From Helicobacter winghamensis ATCC BAA-430 (lineage in GTDB: Bacteria; Campylobacterota; Campylobacteria; Campylobacterales; Helicobacteraceae), in the NCBI RefSeq assembly GCF_028751035.1, contig NZ_CP063533.1, positions 62,001 through 126,000 on the forward strand: a stretch of 64,000 nucleotides of DNA, in the 5' to 3' direction. Under the pieces are notes generated by a model, which was given only the letters and a program-made list of their open reading frames with translations, had not been told where the DNA came from and did not search any database. Made by a program: the position numbers and the translations under genes. This document shows, piece after piece, positions 1 through 8,867 of this stretch; within the stretch, counting starts at the first letter, position 1, and every line of letters begins with the position of its first letter.

Positions 1-178
1 TTTTACGATTAGAAAAATCGGAGCAAATGGCGTTGGCGTAGAAAGAATTTTTCCAATCTACTCTGAAAGCATTGATAGCATTAAAGTGCTTAAAATTGGT
101 CGCGTTAGACGGGCTAAACTTTACTACTTGCGCACAAGAAGTGGAAAATCTGCGAGAATTAAAGAGATTAGAAAATAA
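1..178 (+). CDS. rplS: 50S ribosomal protein L19, 3' end (partial)
   Basis: The reading frame that begins at base 2 is open to a TAA at 176-178 and gives about 58 residues of the C-terminal half of ribosomal protein L19. The segment with [17 protein letters not shown] and the basic end [19 protein letters not shown] are typical of L19, which sits at the 30S-50S interface. The N-terminus lies outside the window. A terminator hairpin overlaps the last codons, so this is the end of its transcription unit. Confidence 0.93.
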   Translation, partial: FTIRKIGANGVGVERIFPIYSESIDSIKVLKIGRVRRAKLYYLRTRSGKSARIKEIRK

Positions 179-195
179 TCTCTTGCTTTTCTTGC
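162..195 (+). terminator. Terminator hairpin overlapping the rplS stop codon
   Basis: AAGAGATTA (162-170) pairs perfectly with TAATCTCTT (176-184) around a 5-base loop, and a T-rich stretch follows. The rplS stop codon TAA is the first three bases of the 3' arm. A second small hairpin, CTTGC/GCAAG, lies at 191-205. Confidence 0.7.
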
Positions 196-349
196 GCTTT
201 GCAAGGCAAAACTCATAACTTTCTTTTTAATTTTTCAAAAACTTATTTTTTTGGCTGTCAAATCATTATTAAAATGTTTCAAATTGTAACCTATTATTAA
301 AATTTTATAGATTTTTCTAATACAAAAAGTAAAAAAATTTTTAATTAGA

Positions 350-355
350 TACAAT
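350..355 (+). promoter_or_regulatory. Probable -10 box of the comEA-like gene
   Basis: TACAAT lies 28 bases before the ATG at 384, downstream of a long A/T-rich stretch, as in Helicobacter sigma-80 promoters, which usually lack a clear -35 box. A ribosome binding site AAGGAG follows at about 373-378. Confidence 0.5.
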
Positions 356-383
356 GAATTATCTTACATTTTAAGGAGAAAAT

Positions 384-656
384 ATGAAAATTTTAATGGC
401 GTTATTGCTGGCGGTTTCTTGGATATTTGCTGCAGTAGATTTAAATACCGCAAGCAAGCAGGAGTTAATGAGCGTAAAAGGGATTGGCGAGATTAAAGCG
501 CAAGCAATCTTGGATTATCGTGCAAAACAGCCTTTCAAGTCTGTAGATGAGCTTGTGAATGTTAAGGGATTTGGAGATAAGAGTGTAGAAAAAATCAAAA
601 ATGAATTTAGTGTTTCTGAAGTAAAAACAGAAACAAGCGTGGAATCTAAAAAATAA
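384..656 (+). CDS. ComEA-like exported helix-hairpin-helix DNA-binding protein
   Basis: This 90-residue protein starts with a signal peptide (MKILMALLLAVSWIFAA) followed by a ComEA-type helix-hairpin-helix domain at about residues 18-70, containing LNTASKQELMSVKGIGE and the second hairpin VKGFGDKSVEKI. Proteins of this family bind double-stranded DNA without sequence preference and in competent bacteria pull DNA into the periplasm. A short lysine- and serine-rich tail ends in SVESKK. The start is supported by AAGGAG eight bases upstream. It stands alone between two terminators; a role in natural transformation is inferred from the family. Confidence 0.8.
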   Translation: MKILMALLLAVSWIFAAVDLNTASKQELMSVKGIGEIKAQAILDYRAKQPFKSVDELVNVKGFGDKSVEKIKNEFSVSEVKTETSVESKK

Positions 657-683
657 GAATTTGTAAATTCTTTATAAAACGCA

Positions 684-716
684 AAAGTTGGAATCCGATT
701 TTAAGATTCCAACTTT
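684..716. terminator. Bidirectional terminator between convergent genes
   Basis: AAAGTTGGAATC (684-695) is a perfect 12-bp inverted repeat of GATTCCAACTTT (705-716) with a 9-base loop. It lies between the convergent comEA-like and cytochrome c genes and can serve both. Its arms contain GGAATC, the hexamer that is over-represented in this window. Confidence 0.75.
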
Positions 717-730
717 GAATCTAAATTGAT

Positions 731-1234
731 TTAGCGTAGGCTCTCTATATATGCACCAATATCGTCCATATCACGCTTTGTATAGCGTTGAGCGATTTGG
801 TTTTTTACAAAACGCGATTGCCCTTCAAAACTTTGGTTTGCATAGGTTTTAATCTCATCTGCAATATCGCTAGCTTTCCAAGTGTTGATAGGTTTTTGGC
901 TTGCAACAGAAATTTCCCCCTTTTCTCCATGGCAACTTGCACAATCTCTATCATAGAGTTTTTTTCCATTTTCTAAATTTGCTCCACGCTTGTTTTCACT
1001 CACTTCCCCTGTGCCTAGCATACTTGCTAAAAAACTGCGTTCTTGTGGTGTTAAATCCGCATCTTCGCGCACAACTTTGATATTATCATTCCCTAAATTT
1101 TTAGAATATTTTTTCATAATTGCCTTGATTTCTTCTCCAAATTCCCCTTTTAGTTCAAAACAAATGCATTCTCCAGCATACAAAGTCCCACTTAGTGCAA
1201 ATGCGCAAGCTAGCGTTGAGAGTAATTTTTTCAT
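731..1234 (-). CDS. Periplasmic c-type cytochrome (monohaem)
   Basis: The 167-residue product has a signal peptide (MKKLLSTLACAFALSGTLYA) and a single haem-binding CASCH motif at about residue 98, followed by GEKGE, as in small class I cytochromes c. The C-terminal part (AQRYTKRDMDDIGAYIESL) fits the last helix of that fold. The region before the haem motif, about 75 residues, contains CIC near the mature N-terminus and resembles no domain that I recognise. The likely role is electron transfer in the periplasm. It is transcribed towards the comEA-like gene and shares its terminator. Confidence 0.82.
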   Translation of the reverse strand: MKKLLSTLACAFALSGTLYAGECICFELKGEFGEEIKAIMKKYSKNLGNDNIKVVREDADLTPQERSFLASMLGTGEVSENKRGANLENGKKLYDRDCASCHGEKGEISVASQKPINTWKASDIADEIKTYANQSFEGQSRFVKNQIAQRYTKRDMDDIGAYIESLR

Positions 1235-1331
1235 CGCAAGATTCCTTAAAAATTAAAATGATTTGTGCAATTTTGCCTAAAATTTATTAATTTTTGGATT
1301 AAAGTTAAAAGCTGCTTTAGCTAGGATTGTC

Positions 1332-1337
1332 TATAAT
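1332..1337 (+). promoter_or_regulatory. Consensus -10 box for the 6S RNA candidate
   Basis: TATAAT is followed about seven bases later by the predicted 5' end of the structured RNA. No protein start lies within 260 bases downstream, so this strong promoter most likely drives a non-coding RNA, possibly reading on into purD. Confidence 0.65.
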
Positions 1338-1341
1338 TGCA

Positions 1342-1550
1342 TTTGCCTAAGTGGTTCGTGTTTCTTTCACTTTGGGGTCCAACATATTTGAGTGTTGCTG
1401 ATTGCATAGTTGGTTCTGTGTGATGGCATTTTCGCTATGAGTTTCTTAAGTTGAGACGAGAATCTGCCGCCTAATGAGCTGCTTGTGGTTGGAATCGTTG
1501 CCTATTTCGGGCCGCACAAAAAAGTAACGGCTGCTTGGGTGTTTGATTTT
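1342..1550 (+). ncRNA. ssrS: Probable 6S RNA
   Basis: The 370-base gap before purD has no supportable ORF but has a consensus promoter. Its ends pair: CCTAAG at 1346-1351 with CTTGGG near 1534-1539. The segment between is relatively GC-rich and T-rich, with short helices such as CAACA/TGTTG, giving a long rod about 200 nt long. Length, closed rod shape, own promoter and position directly upstream of a purine gene fit 6S RNA, which binds sigma-70 RNA polymerase. I recognise it by layout, not by alignment. A T-rich end (GTTTGATTTTT) could be the terminator. Confidence 0.62.
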
Positions 1551-1603
1551 TAAAGTTTTAATGGGAGTTTAAAATTTTAAAAATCAAAATATTAAGGCAA
1601 AAA

Positions 1604-2866
1604 ATGGAAATAGTGATTGTAGGAAGTGGCGGAAGAGAGTATTCTATTGGGCTTGCGTTGCAGAATGAATGCAGAATAGATGGAATCTATTTTTATCCCG
1701 GAAATGGAGCTACTAGTAAGCTTGGTAAAAACATAGATTTTAAAACACAAAAAGAGTTTGTGGATTTTGCTTTAAAAGAGCGTATAGGGCTTGTTATTAT
1801 CGGTCCTGAAGCTCCATTAGTGGAGGGCTTGGCAGATGTTTTAAGAGAGAATGGGATTGCAACTTTTGGTCCGAGCGCAAAAGCCGCTAGGCTAGAGGGA
1901 TCAAAGGCTTATATGAAAGAATTTGCAAAGCGTTATGATATTCCAACGGCCAGTTTTATCCAAACGCAAGATTATGAGGAAGCCTGTGCGTTTATTGAAA
2001 CGCTAAATACACCTATTGTAGTAAAAGCTGATGGTTTGTGCGCAGGCAAGGGTGTGATTATTGCTCAAAGCTATGAGGAAGCAAAACGCGCTGCAAAGGA
2101 AATGTTAAGCGGAAAGAGTTTTGGAGAGTCTGGCAAAACGATTGTTATTGAAGAGTTTTTAGATGGCTTTGAACTCTCTGTTTTTGCGATGTGCGATGGG
2201 AAAGATTTTATCATTTTGCCTGCCGCACAAGATCATAAGCGATTGTTAGATAATGATAAAGGTCCAAATACTGGAGGTATGGGAGCTTATGCTCCTTCGC
2301 CGTTGGCAAGTGAAGAAATTATCGCAGAAGTAAAACAAAGTATTATTATTCCAACACTTGATGGTATGGCAAAAGATGGAAATCCCTTTAGTGGGACTCT
2401 TTTTTGTGGAATTATGGTGGTAAAAAATAAACCTTATTTATTGGAATTTAATGTGCGTTTTGGTGATCCAGAATGTGAGGTGTTAATGCCACTTTTTAAA
2501 GAAGGATTATTGGATTGCTTCCTAGCTTGTGCTAATGGAGATTTAAAAAGCGTGCAATATGGACTAAGTGATGAGATTTGTGTAGGGGTTGTGGTAGCTT
2601 CTAGGGATTATCCTTATAAAAGCTCTAAAAAAGAAAAAATCCAGATTTTAGAGGCACAAAATACGCAAGCGCATATTAGTTTCGCGGGTGTTGGTAAAGA
2701 AAATAATGATTTATTGGCAACTGGTGGAAGGGTTCTTGTGTGTGTGGGCAAAGGGAGCAATGTGCAAGAGGCGGTTAAAAACGCATATAAATGCGTGGAA
2801 TCTGTGAAGTTTGCAGGTATGCAATATCGCAAAGACATCGCTTATCAAGCATTAGGATACAAATGA
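1604..2866 (+). CDS. purD: Phosphoribosylamine-glycine ligase (GAR synthetase)
   Basis: This cytosolic enzyme joins 5-phosphoribosylamine and glycine with ATP, the second step of purine synthesis. The 420-residue length is normal. The N-terminal nucleotide-fold motif VGSGGREYSIGLAL, the IGPEAPLVEGL segment, the ATP-grasp segments VKADGLCAGKGV and DHKRLLDNDKGPNTGGMG, and the metal-binding EFNVRFGDPECE are all present. It is the first gene of a run that continues through the RDD gene (4-bp overlap), lptD, the phosphoribosyltransferase gene and pnp. The 6S RNA candidate lies immediately upstream. Confidence 0.97.
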   Translation: MEIVIVGSGGREYSIGLALQNECRIDGIYFYPGNGATSKLGKNIDFKTQKEFVDFALKERIGLVIIGPEAPLVEGLADVLRENGIATFGPSAKAARLEGSKAYMKEFAKRYDIPTASFIQTQDYEEACAFIETLNTPIVVKADGLCAGKGVIIAQSYEEAKRAAKEMLSGKSFGESGKTIVIEEFLDGFELSVFAMCDGKDFIILPAAQDHKRLLDNDKGPNTGGMGAYAPSPLASEEIIAEVKQSIIIPTLDGMAKDGNPFSGTLFCGIMVVKNKPYLLEFNVRFGDPECEVLMPLFKEGLLDCFLACANGDLKSVQYGLSDEICVGVVVASRDYPYKSSKKEKIQILEAQNTQAHISFAGVGKENNDLLATGGRVLVCVGKGSNVQEAVKNAYKCVESVKFAGMQYRKDIAYQALGYK

Positions 2867-3333
2867 ATTCTGAAAAAATAGAAGCAATTCTAGCGCGCGA
2901 AGAGATACAAACGGCAGCACTATGGAAGCGTATAGTAGCGCACATTATTGATGATCTACTTGTAAGTATGGTGATTATTGGAATGTATTGGGATGGTATT
3001 GTTCAAAATGCTGGCAATCCAGAAGCAGTTTTAGGAATTATTTCTAATTCTTGGATGATTTTATATGTGGTGCGGATTGTGTATCATTGGCTTTTTGTGC
3101 GCTATTACGGAGCAACTATTGGAAAAATAGTAGTGAAAATTAAAGTGATTGAAGTAGGGCTTTTAGACAATCCTAGCACAAAACAAGCTCTTGTGCGATC
3201 ATTGCTTAGAACATTGAGTGAATTCTTAATGTATTTGCCATTTTTGTATATTTTGACAAATGCTTTGCGGTTAGGATTGCACGATAAGATGGCAAACACC
3301 ATTGTTGTAGAGTTAAAGAGTTATAATGTTTAA
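2863..3333 (+). CDS. RDD-family inner membrane protein
   Basis: I take the ATG at 2863, which overlaps the purD stop as ATGA, instead of an upstream ATG inside purD. The 156-residue product contains the RDD signature: WKRIVAHIIDDLL in the first membrane segment, a second segment near residues 60-85, and the ATIGKIVVKIKVIEV stretch followed by an Arg-rich helix and a last hydrophobic segment. Function is not established for most RDD proteins; some have been linked to ion transport. It overlaps lptD by 8 bases, implying translational coupling. Confidence 0.82.
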   Translation: MNSEKIEAILAREEIQTAALWKRIVAHIIDDLLVSMVIIGMYWDGIVQNAGNPEAVLGIISNSWMILYVVRIVYHWLFVRYYGATIGKIVVKIKVIEVGLLDNPSTKQALVRSLLRTLSEFLMYLPFLYILTNALRLGLHDKMANTIVVELKSYNV

Positions 3334-5458
3334 GAGTGCTAAAAAAATAGGAATTGTAATTTCTTTAGCAACAACTTTTGTGCTAAATTCCCTTGAAGCG
3401 CGCCCATCAATCAAGCAATTTGACGCCAAGCAAGAAGCTGTTTTTGAGTTTTTAGCTGATGATATGGAATATAATCAGTCTATTGTAGTAGGAAAAGGGC
3501 ACGCAACGGTAATCAATCTAGATTACTACATTAGTGCAAATCAAGCAACTTATGATACAAAAATGCGAGAGATTATACTTAGTGGGGATGTCAATGCCTA
3601 TAAAGGTAATGCTCTGTATTTAAAAGCGCAAGAAGTAAAAATCAAACTCCAAGAAGACTATTCTTTTTTAGAGCCTTTTTATCTGCAAGATTCTACAACA
3701 GGCTTATGGGTGGAAGCAAAAAACGCGGAGTATGATCAAGAAATTTACAAGATGCAAGATGCGTCAATCTCTACTTGTAGCGTGAATAATCCGATTTGGA
3801 AACTTAAAGCTAGTGAAGGCAAGTATGATATGAACAAAGAGTGGCTAACGCTTTGGAATCCGCGCTTGTGCGTGTATGATATACCTGTGCTTTACCTTCC
3901 TTATCTTTCTTTTTCGGCTGGTTATAAGCGAAAAAGTGGATTGCTTTATCCTGTGCTTGGAAACTCTAATGATGATGGAGTTATTTATTCTCAGCCCATT
4001 TATTTTGCTCCGCACGATTGGTGGGATATAACACTTACGCCAACGCTGCGCGCTAAAAGGGGTGGTGGTGTGTATGGAGAGTTTAGAGTCGTAGATGATA
4101 AAGATCAAATGTTGTGGGCAAACTTTGGATATTTTGGCGATTCTAATAGTTACCAAAATACTTATGATTTAGAAAATCAAGAGCATTTTGGATTCCAACT
4201 AGAATACACGCGCAAGGATTTATTAACAAATGTCCAAAATTACTTTTATGAAGATGGATTGTATGCGGATATTTCGCAAGTGTCTGATGTGGATTATTTT
4301 AGGCTAACCGATGATAAAGCAGAAAAGCGTGCAGACTTACAAGGGAGTCTTTTAACTTCAAGGTTAAATTATTTTTTAAAAAGTGATTCTGATTATGTTG
4401 GAATTTATGGGCGTTATTATTCGGATTTGGAATCAACAAGCAATACAAAAACGCTCCAAACCTTGCCGCAGGTGCAGTATCATCGCCAAATTGACAAGCT
4501 TTTTATTGATGATTTGTATTATAGTTTTGATTATCAAATCAAACATTTCACGCGCCCTATTGGTTATCGTGCAGTGCAGCAAGAAGCGCAATTACCAATT
4601 CTTTTTACTCAAAATCTAGCAAATGATTATTTAAATGTTTCACTTTCTCCGGTATTTTATGCAACGCAGGTAAATTACAATAATGTGGATAATGGACTAA
4701 ACTTGAAAACAGGGCGTTATATCACGCAACATTATCAGTTTAAAGCAAACACAGATCTAGTAAAAGAGTATGAAAATTTTGGACACACTTTAAACTTAGA
4801 AGCACTTTATACAATGCCGGGATTTAAGGATAAAAAAGGAGATTTTACAACCTTTTTCACACTTCCGGGGGATTCTCAAGAACTAAGGCTTAGCGCTTCA
4901 CAACATTTTTATGACACAAATAATATTTTAAAGCTTTCGCATCGTATGCGCCAGTATTTTTACTTAGAAGATGGGCATAAAGTTGGAGAGTTAGAAAATG
5001 AAGTGCAATATTTTTATGATTATGAATGGAGTTTTTTAAGTGATATTTTTTATGCACATTCAGAAAATAGAATTTCAGAAGCTACACACAAGATTAATTA
5101 TGATGGGGAATATTTACAAGCATATTTTGGACATTTTTTCCGCGATTCTTTTGCTAAGGTAGATTGGAGCCGTGGGCGTTATGGTGAGGCAAGTTATATA
5201 ATGGCTGGTGCTAGTAAGGAATTTGCAAATTTAAATCTTTTTGCAAGTTTGGGCTATGATTATAAAGAGGATTATTTTAAAACTTGGCAAGTAGGCTTTG
5301 AAACAAGCGTGCGGTGCTTCTCTTTTGGGCTAAAATATGTAAGTGAAGTTTATCCAATGCTAACAACTCGCGGAGCAGAAGCAAGAGATGATAAATATGT
5401 GCTTTTAACCATTAGATTTATCCCTCTCTTAAGCAGTGATGTTAAGGTGGGGCGTTAA
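3326..5458 (+). CDS. lptD: LPS-assembly protein LptD (outer membrane)
   Basis: LptD is the outer membrane beta-barrel that, with LptE, inserts lipopolysaccharide into the outer leaflet. The 710-residue protein has a signal peptide (first 25 residues), an N-terminal LptA/OstA-like domain (about residues 40-150, with DDMEYNQSIVVGKGHATV) and a long C-terminal barrel rich in alternating aromatic residues. Two cysteine sites, STCSV and RLCVYDI, are visible in the first half, and one (RCFSFG) near the end. The start ATG lies within the RDD gene. The position between purD/RDD and the phosphoribosyltransferase gene matches the Helicobacter pylori order. Confidence 0.92.
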   Translation: MFKSAKKIGIVISLATTFVLNSLEARPSIKQFDAKQEAVFEFLADDMEYNQSIVVGKGHATVINLDYYISANQATYDTKMREIILSGDVNAYKGNALYLKAQEVKIKLQEDYSFLEPFYLQDSTTGLWVEAKNAEYDQEIYKMQDASISTCSVNNPIWKLKASEGKYDMNKEWLTLWNPRLCVYDIPVLYLPYLSFSAGYKRKSGLLYPVLGNSNDDGVIYSQPIYFAPHDWWDITLTPTLRAKRGGGVYGEFRVVDDKDQMLWANFGYFGDSNSYQNTYDLENQEHFGFQLEYTRKDLLTNVQNYFYEDGLYADISQVSDVDYFRLTDDKAEKRADLQGSLLTSRLNYFLKSDSDYVGIYGRYYSDLESTSNTKTLQTLPQVQYHRQIDKLFIDDLYYSFDYQIKHFTRPIGYRAVQQEAQLPILFTQNLANDYLNVSLSPVFYATQVNYNNVDNGLNLKTGRYITQHYQFKANTDLVKEYENFGHTLNLEALYTMPGFKDKKGDFTTFFTLPGDSQELRLSASQHFYDTNNILKLSHRMRQYFYLEDGHKVGELENEVQYFYDYEWSFLSDIFYAHSENRISEATHKINYDGEYLQAYFGHFFRDSFAKVDWSRGRYGEASYIMAGASKEFANLNLFASLGYDYKEDYFKTWQVGFETSVRCFSFGLKYVSEVYPMLTTRGAEARDDKYVLLTIRFIPLLSSDVKVGR

Positions 5459-6174
5459 TGCAAAATTTACTCAATACAATTTCTAATAATCAATCAAATA
5501 ATGCTATGCACTCCACAAGGCGAAAGATTTTGTTTGAAAACCGCGATGATGCACTTCAAAAGTTACTTAGCAATATGCCTCTTAGTTTTTTTGAGCGGCA
5601 AGATTGTATTGTAGTTGGAATCTCTTTTGAAGGCATTTACTTTGCTTATCGCCTAGCACAGACGCTTAAAGCTCCTTTGGCATTTCTCTTTACTTCCCCT
5701 ATTTTAGCGCCAAATAACCTAGAGTGCGAAATTGCAATGGCAACAGAAACGCACGATGTTGTGATAAATGAACCGCTTGTGCGTTCTTTTGGAATCAGTT
5801 TGGATTACATTTATGGGGAAGTGCAAAGGCAGTATGAAGATAAAATGCTACCTTTAATTTATCAATATCGCAAAGGTAATCCCCTAATCTCTTTTAAGGG
5901 TAAGCGCGTTTTGATTGTAGATGAAGGTATTGATAGTGGATTGACAGCCTTTTCAGCAATTAAATCTGTGGTAACTTTGCAAGCAAAAACCGTGCATTTT
6001 GCTTGTCCTGTTGCCCCCTATGATGTTGCAGAAATTATGGAAGAAGCAACAGATGGAATCTTTTGTCTTTATAAATCAAAAGATTTTGTAGATATTGGAT
6101 ATTATTATAGGGATTATCCACCTATTGAAACAACGACTATTGAAGAGGTTTTTAATAAGATACAAGGAGAGTAA
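5458..6174 (+). CDS. Phosphoribosyltransferase-like protein
   Basis: The 238-residue product contains a type I phosphoribosyltransferase fold: the VLIVDEGIDSGLTA segment at about residue 158 corresponds to the PRPP-binding loop, although the canonical DDGIATG is altered. The substrate cannot be told from sequence; the protein may act on a base or be a regulatory PRTase. The start overlaps the last base of the lptD stop (TAATG), and the stop touches the pnp start. The same neighbour lies between lptD and pnp in H. pylori. An N-terminal Asn-rich stretch of about 15 residues is probably disordered. Confidence 0.75.
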   Translation: MQNLLNTISNNQSNNAMHSTRRKILFENRDDALQKLLSNMPLSFFERQDCIVVGISFEGIYFAYRLAQTLKAPLAFLFTSPILAPNNLECEIAMATETHDVVINEPLVRSFGISLDYIYGEVQRQYEDKMLPLIYQYRKGNPLISFKGKRVLIVDEGIDSGLTAFSAIKSVVTLQAKTVHFACPVAPYDVAEIMEEATDGIFCLYKSKDFVDIGYYYRDYPPIETTTIEEVFNKIQGE

Positions 6175-8385
6175 ATGCGGGAAATTAACCTTTCGTTTTT
6201 AGATAAAGAAGAGCAATATATTTTTGATTATGTAGCAAAACAAGCCAGCGGAAGCGTGTATTACAAAAGCGGGAATAATGTGCTTTTAGCAACGCTTGCA
6301 GTGGATTGTGATTGTATTGTTGAAGAAGATTTTTTGCCTTTAACTGTGCAGTATATTGAAAAAGCTTATGCAGCAGGAAAGTTTCCGGGAGGTTATATTA
6401 AAAGAGAAGCAAAGCCCGGAGATTTTGAAACGCTTACAGCAAGAATTGTGGATAGAAGTTTGCGTCCATTATTTCCAAAAGATTATTGCTACCCCACACA
6501 AATTACGATTATGGTGTTAAGCGCAGATAATGATGCAGACTTGCAACTCTTAGCCTTAAATGCAGCAAGTGCAGCTTTATACACTTCAGAGATTCCATTA
6601 AATTTTGCTGTAAATGGCGTGCGTATAGGTAGAATCGGAAATGAATTTGTGGTAAATCCAAGCTTAAAAGAAATGGAGCAAAGCACGCTAGATTTGTTTG
6701 TAAGTGGTGTCAATGAAGATTTATTGATGATTGAAATGCGCACATTTGGTGGTGTGGATATACAAACTCCTAGTAATCCTTTAAGCTTAGTAACCACACT
6801 AATGGAAGATAAAAAGGCGGAATTTAGCGCAAATGAACTTACAGAAATAGAGTTAATGCAAGCTTTAGAGATTGCTAAAACACATATTAGCAAAAAAAGT
6901 AAGCTTGTAGAAGAGCATTTTAAAGCGTGCATAAAAGAGCCTTTAGAGCTAACGCAAGCACGCAAAAACTATATTTGTCAAAGTGTGCAAGAGTTTATCA
7001 AGCAAGGTTATTTAGGCGGGCTTAGAGAAATCCTTGCAGAACTCTCTAAAACAGAACGCCACAGCCGATTAAAAGCCTTTGCTAAACAAATCGTGCAAGA
7101 TTATGCAAAGAGTAATCCACAAGATATAGAATTCCTAGAACAACGCGTTAATGAAACGCTAAATTTACAAAAACGCGCAATGCTGCGTGCAATGATTTTA
7201 CAAGAGGGTATAAGGGCTGATGGGAGAGGGCTTAAGGAAGTGCGTCCTATTAGCATAGAAACAAACATTTTGCCAAAGGCACATTCTAGTGTGCTTTTCA
7301 CGCGCGGACAAACTCAAGCACTTGTTGTATGCACGCTAGGTGGGGAGATGGACGCACAAAGCTATGAGCTACTCACGGATAAAGGCACTTCAAAAGAGCG
7401 TTTTATGGTGCATTATAATTTTCCACCCTTTAGTGTTGGAGAAGCAATCCCTATTGGAGCAACAGGTAGGCGCGAGCTAGGACACGGAAACCTAGCTAAA
7501 AGAGCGTTAGAATGTAGTGTGATAAATGGAGATCAAAAAACAATCCGCCTTGTATCAGAAATTTTAGAATCCAATGGTTCAAGCTCAATGGCTAGTGTTT
7601 GTGGTGGCTCTCTAGCACTAGCAGCAGCAGATATTGAATGCACTTCTTTAATTGCAGGTGTGGCAATGGGGCTTGTGTGCGAGGGTGAAAAATACGCTGT
7701 TTTAACTGATATTATGGGCTTAGAAGACCACGATGGGGATATGGATTTTAAAGTTGCTGGAAGCAAGAGTGGAATCACGGCTTTACAAATGGATATTAAG
7801 CTTGGGGGCTTAAGCACAGAGATTTTAGAATGCGCTTTGTTGCAAGCAAAAGAAGCGCGATTCCATATTTTAGAGATTATGGAAAGCGCAAAGGAAAAAA
7901 TCGTGCTAAACACCGTGGCACTTCCTAGCTCACAGACTTTTGCAATTCATCCTAGCAAGATTGTAGAAGTGATTGGACAAGCAGGTAAAACCATTAAAGA
8001 AATCATAGAAAAATTTGAAGTAGCGATTGATTTAAATCGCGATAATGGAGAAGTTAAGGTAAGTGGTGGAAATAAAGAAAAAGTAGATGCGGCAAAAGAA
8101 TATATCATAGGAATTACAAGCGCTAGTAGCGATAAGCCTAGCATTGCCGAGCTTTATAAAGTGGGTGATGTGTATGAGGGAAGAGTAAAAAAAGTCGTGG
8201 ATTTTGGGGCATTTGTGGAGTTGCCACACAATTATGATGGGCTTTTGCATATTTCAAAAATCACAAGCAGTCGTGGTGCGCAAGCAAGTGATTATTTGAG
8301 TGTGGGGGATTTGTTGCGCGTTGAAGTGTTATCGCTTAATAAAAACAAAGTTGAGCTAGGATTGCAAGAGAAGTTGAGTAAATAA
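6175..8385 (+). CDS. pnp: Polyribonucleotide nucleotidyltransferase (PNPase)
   Basis: PNPase degrades RNA phosphorolytically from the 3' end. The 736 residues contain two RNase PH domains (about 10-230 and 340-560), an all-alpha linker, a KH domain (about 590-650, IVEVIGQAGKTIKEI) and a C-terminal S1 domain (about 660-735, GDVYEGRVKKVVDFGAFVEL). The motifs FPGGYIKREAKPGDFE and LPKAHSSVLFTRGQTQAL match the family. The start codon follows the previous gene's stop directly, with GGAG before it. A long terminal gap and the atpE promoter follow, so this looks like the end of the purD operon. Confidence 0.97.
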   Translation: MREINLSFLDKEEQYIFDYVAKQASGSVYYKSGNNVLLATLAVDCDCIVEEDFLPLTVQYIEKAYAAGKFPGGYIKREAKPGDFETLTARIVDRSLRPLFPKDYCYPTQITIMVLSADNDADLQLLALNAASAALYTSEIPLNFAVNGVRIGRIGNEFVVNPSLKEMEQSTLDLFVSGVNEDLLMIEMRTFGGVDIQTPSNPLSLVTTLMEDKKAEFSANELTEIELMQALEIAKTHISKKSKLVEEHFKACIKEPLELTQARKNYICQSVQEFIKQGYLGGLREILAELSKTERHSRLKAFAKQIVQDYAKSNPQDIEFLEQRVNETLNLQKRAMLRAMILQEGIRADGRGLKEVRPISIETNILPKAHSSVLFTRGQTQALVVCTLGGEMDAQSYELLTDKGTSKERFMVHYNFPPFSVGEAIPIGATGRRELGHGNLAKRALECSVINGDQKTIRLVSEILESNGSSSMASVCGGSLALAAADIECTSLIAGVAMGLVCEGEKYAVLTDIMGLEDHDGDMDFKVAGSKSGITALQMDIKLGGLSTEILECALLQAKEARFHILEIMESAKEKIVLNTVALPSSQTFAIHPSKIVEVIGQAGKTIKEIIEKFEVAIDLNRDNGEVKVSGGNKEKVDAAKEYIIGITSASSDKPSIAELYKVGDVYEGRVKKVVDFGAFVELPHNYDGLLHISKITSSRGAQASDYLSVGDLLRVEVLSLNKNKVELGLQEKLSK

Positions 8386-8453
8386 GTTGCATTTTTCACA
8401 TTTGCTAGGCTTGTTTTGGGCTTAAATTAAAGCAAAATTTAGCTAAATGCGTT

Positions 8454-8459
8454 TATAAT
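8454..8459 (+). promoter_or_regulatory. -10 box of atpE
   Basis: TATAAT precedes atpE by 66 bases, with A/T-rich sequence upstream. An AAGGAG ribosome site lies at about 8513-8518. Confidence 0.6.
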
Positions 8460-8525
8460 CACCCCTTACAAAGTGTTGAGTAGGGGACAGATCCGAAAAG
8501 ACTTTGAAATTTTAAGGAGAAAGTT

Positions 8526-8831
8526 ATGAAAAAATTACTTCTAGTGTTTTTTGCATTAGCTGGCGTGGCGTTTGCTGCAGAGGGAAATGAAATGTTGTTG
8601 TCGTATTCGGCAATTGCTGCTGGTATTGGCTTAGGTATCGCTGCTCTTGGTGGTGCTATTGGTATGGGAAGCACAGCTGCTGCTACAATCTCTGGTATGG
8701 CTAGAAATCCGGGCGTTGGTGGTAAATTAATGACAACAATGTTTATTGCATTAGCAATGATTGAAGCACAAGTTATTTATACGCTTGTTGTTGCATTAAT
8801 TTTGCTTTATGCAAACCCATTTTTAGGCTAA
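8526..8831 (+). CDS. atpE: ATP synthase F0 subunit c
   Basis: Subunit c forms the membrane ring of the F0 rotor. The 101-residue protein has two long hydrophobic hairpin helices (about 25-50 and 65-98), the glycine-rich GIGLGIAALGGAIGMG face and the ion-binding glutamate in AMIEAQVIYTLVV. An N-terminal signal-like leader (LLLVFFALAGVAFAAE) makes it about 20 residues longer than the E. coli protein, as is usual in this phylum. It is encoded alone, away from the other atp genes, and is followed by a hairpin. Confidence 0.95.
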   Translation: MKKLLLVFFALAGVAFAAEGNEMLLSYSAIAAGIGLGIAALGGAIGMGSTAAATISGMARNPGVGGKLMTTMFIALAMIEAQVIYTLVVALILLYANPFLG

Positions 8832-8843
8832 TTAATAGTTTAT

Positions 8844-8864
8844 CCTTAGGCTTCTTGCCTAAGG
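8844..8864 (+). terminator. Hairpin after atpE
   Basis: CCTTAGGC (8844-8851) pairs with GCCTAAGG (8857-8864) around TTCTT. No T-run follows, and the tRNA begins four bases later, so it may be an attenuator or processing signal and not a strong terminator. Confidence 0.45.
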
Positions 8865-8867
8865 CTT

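Noticed and set aside
1257-1603. tmRNA, SRP RNA or RNase P RNA as the identity of the purD upstream RNA
   Set aside because: None of their hallmark sequences (tRNA-like ends with a tag frame, the GGAA/GNAR SRP loop, or RNase P conserved core) is seen.
4383-4619. Plus-strand ORF inside lptD
   Set aside because: Alternate frame of a conserved gene without any protein signature.
6489-8250. Long minus-strand ORFs inside pnp (for example 6489-6965, 7533-7913)
   Set aside because: They are shadows of the conserved pnp frame, with no ribosome sites or recognisable domains.
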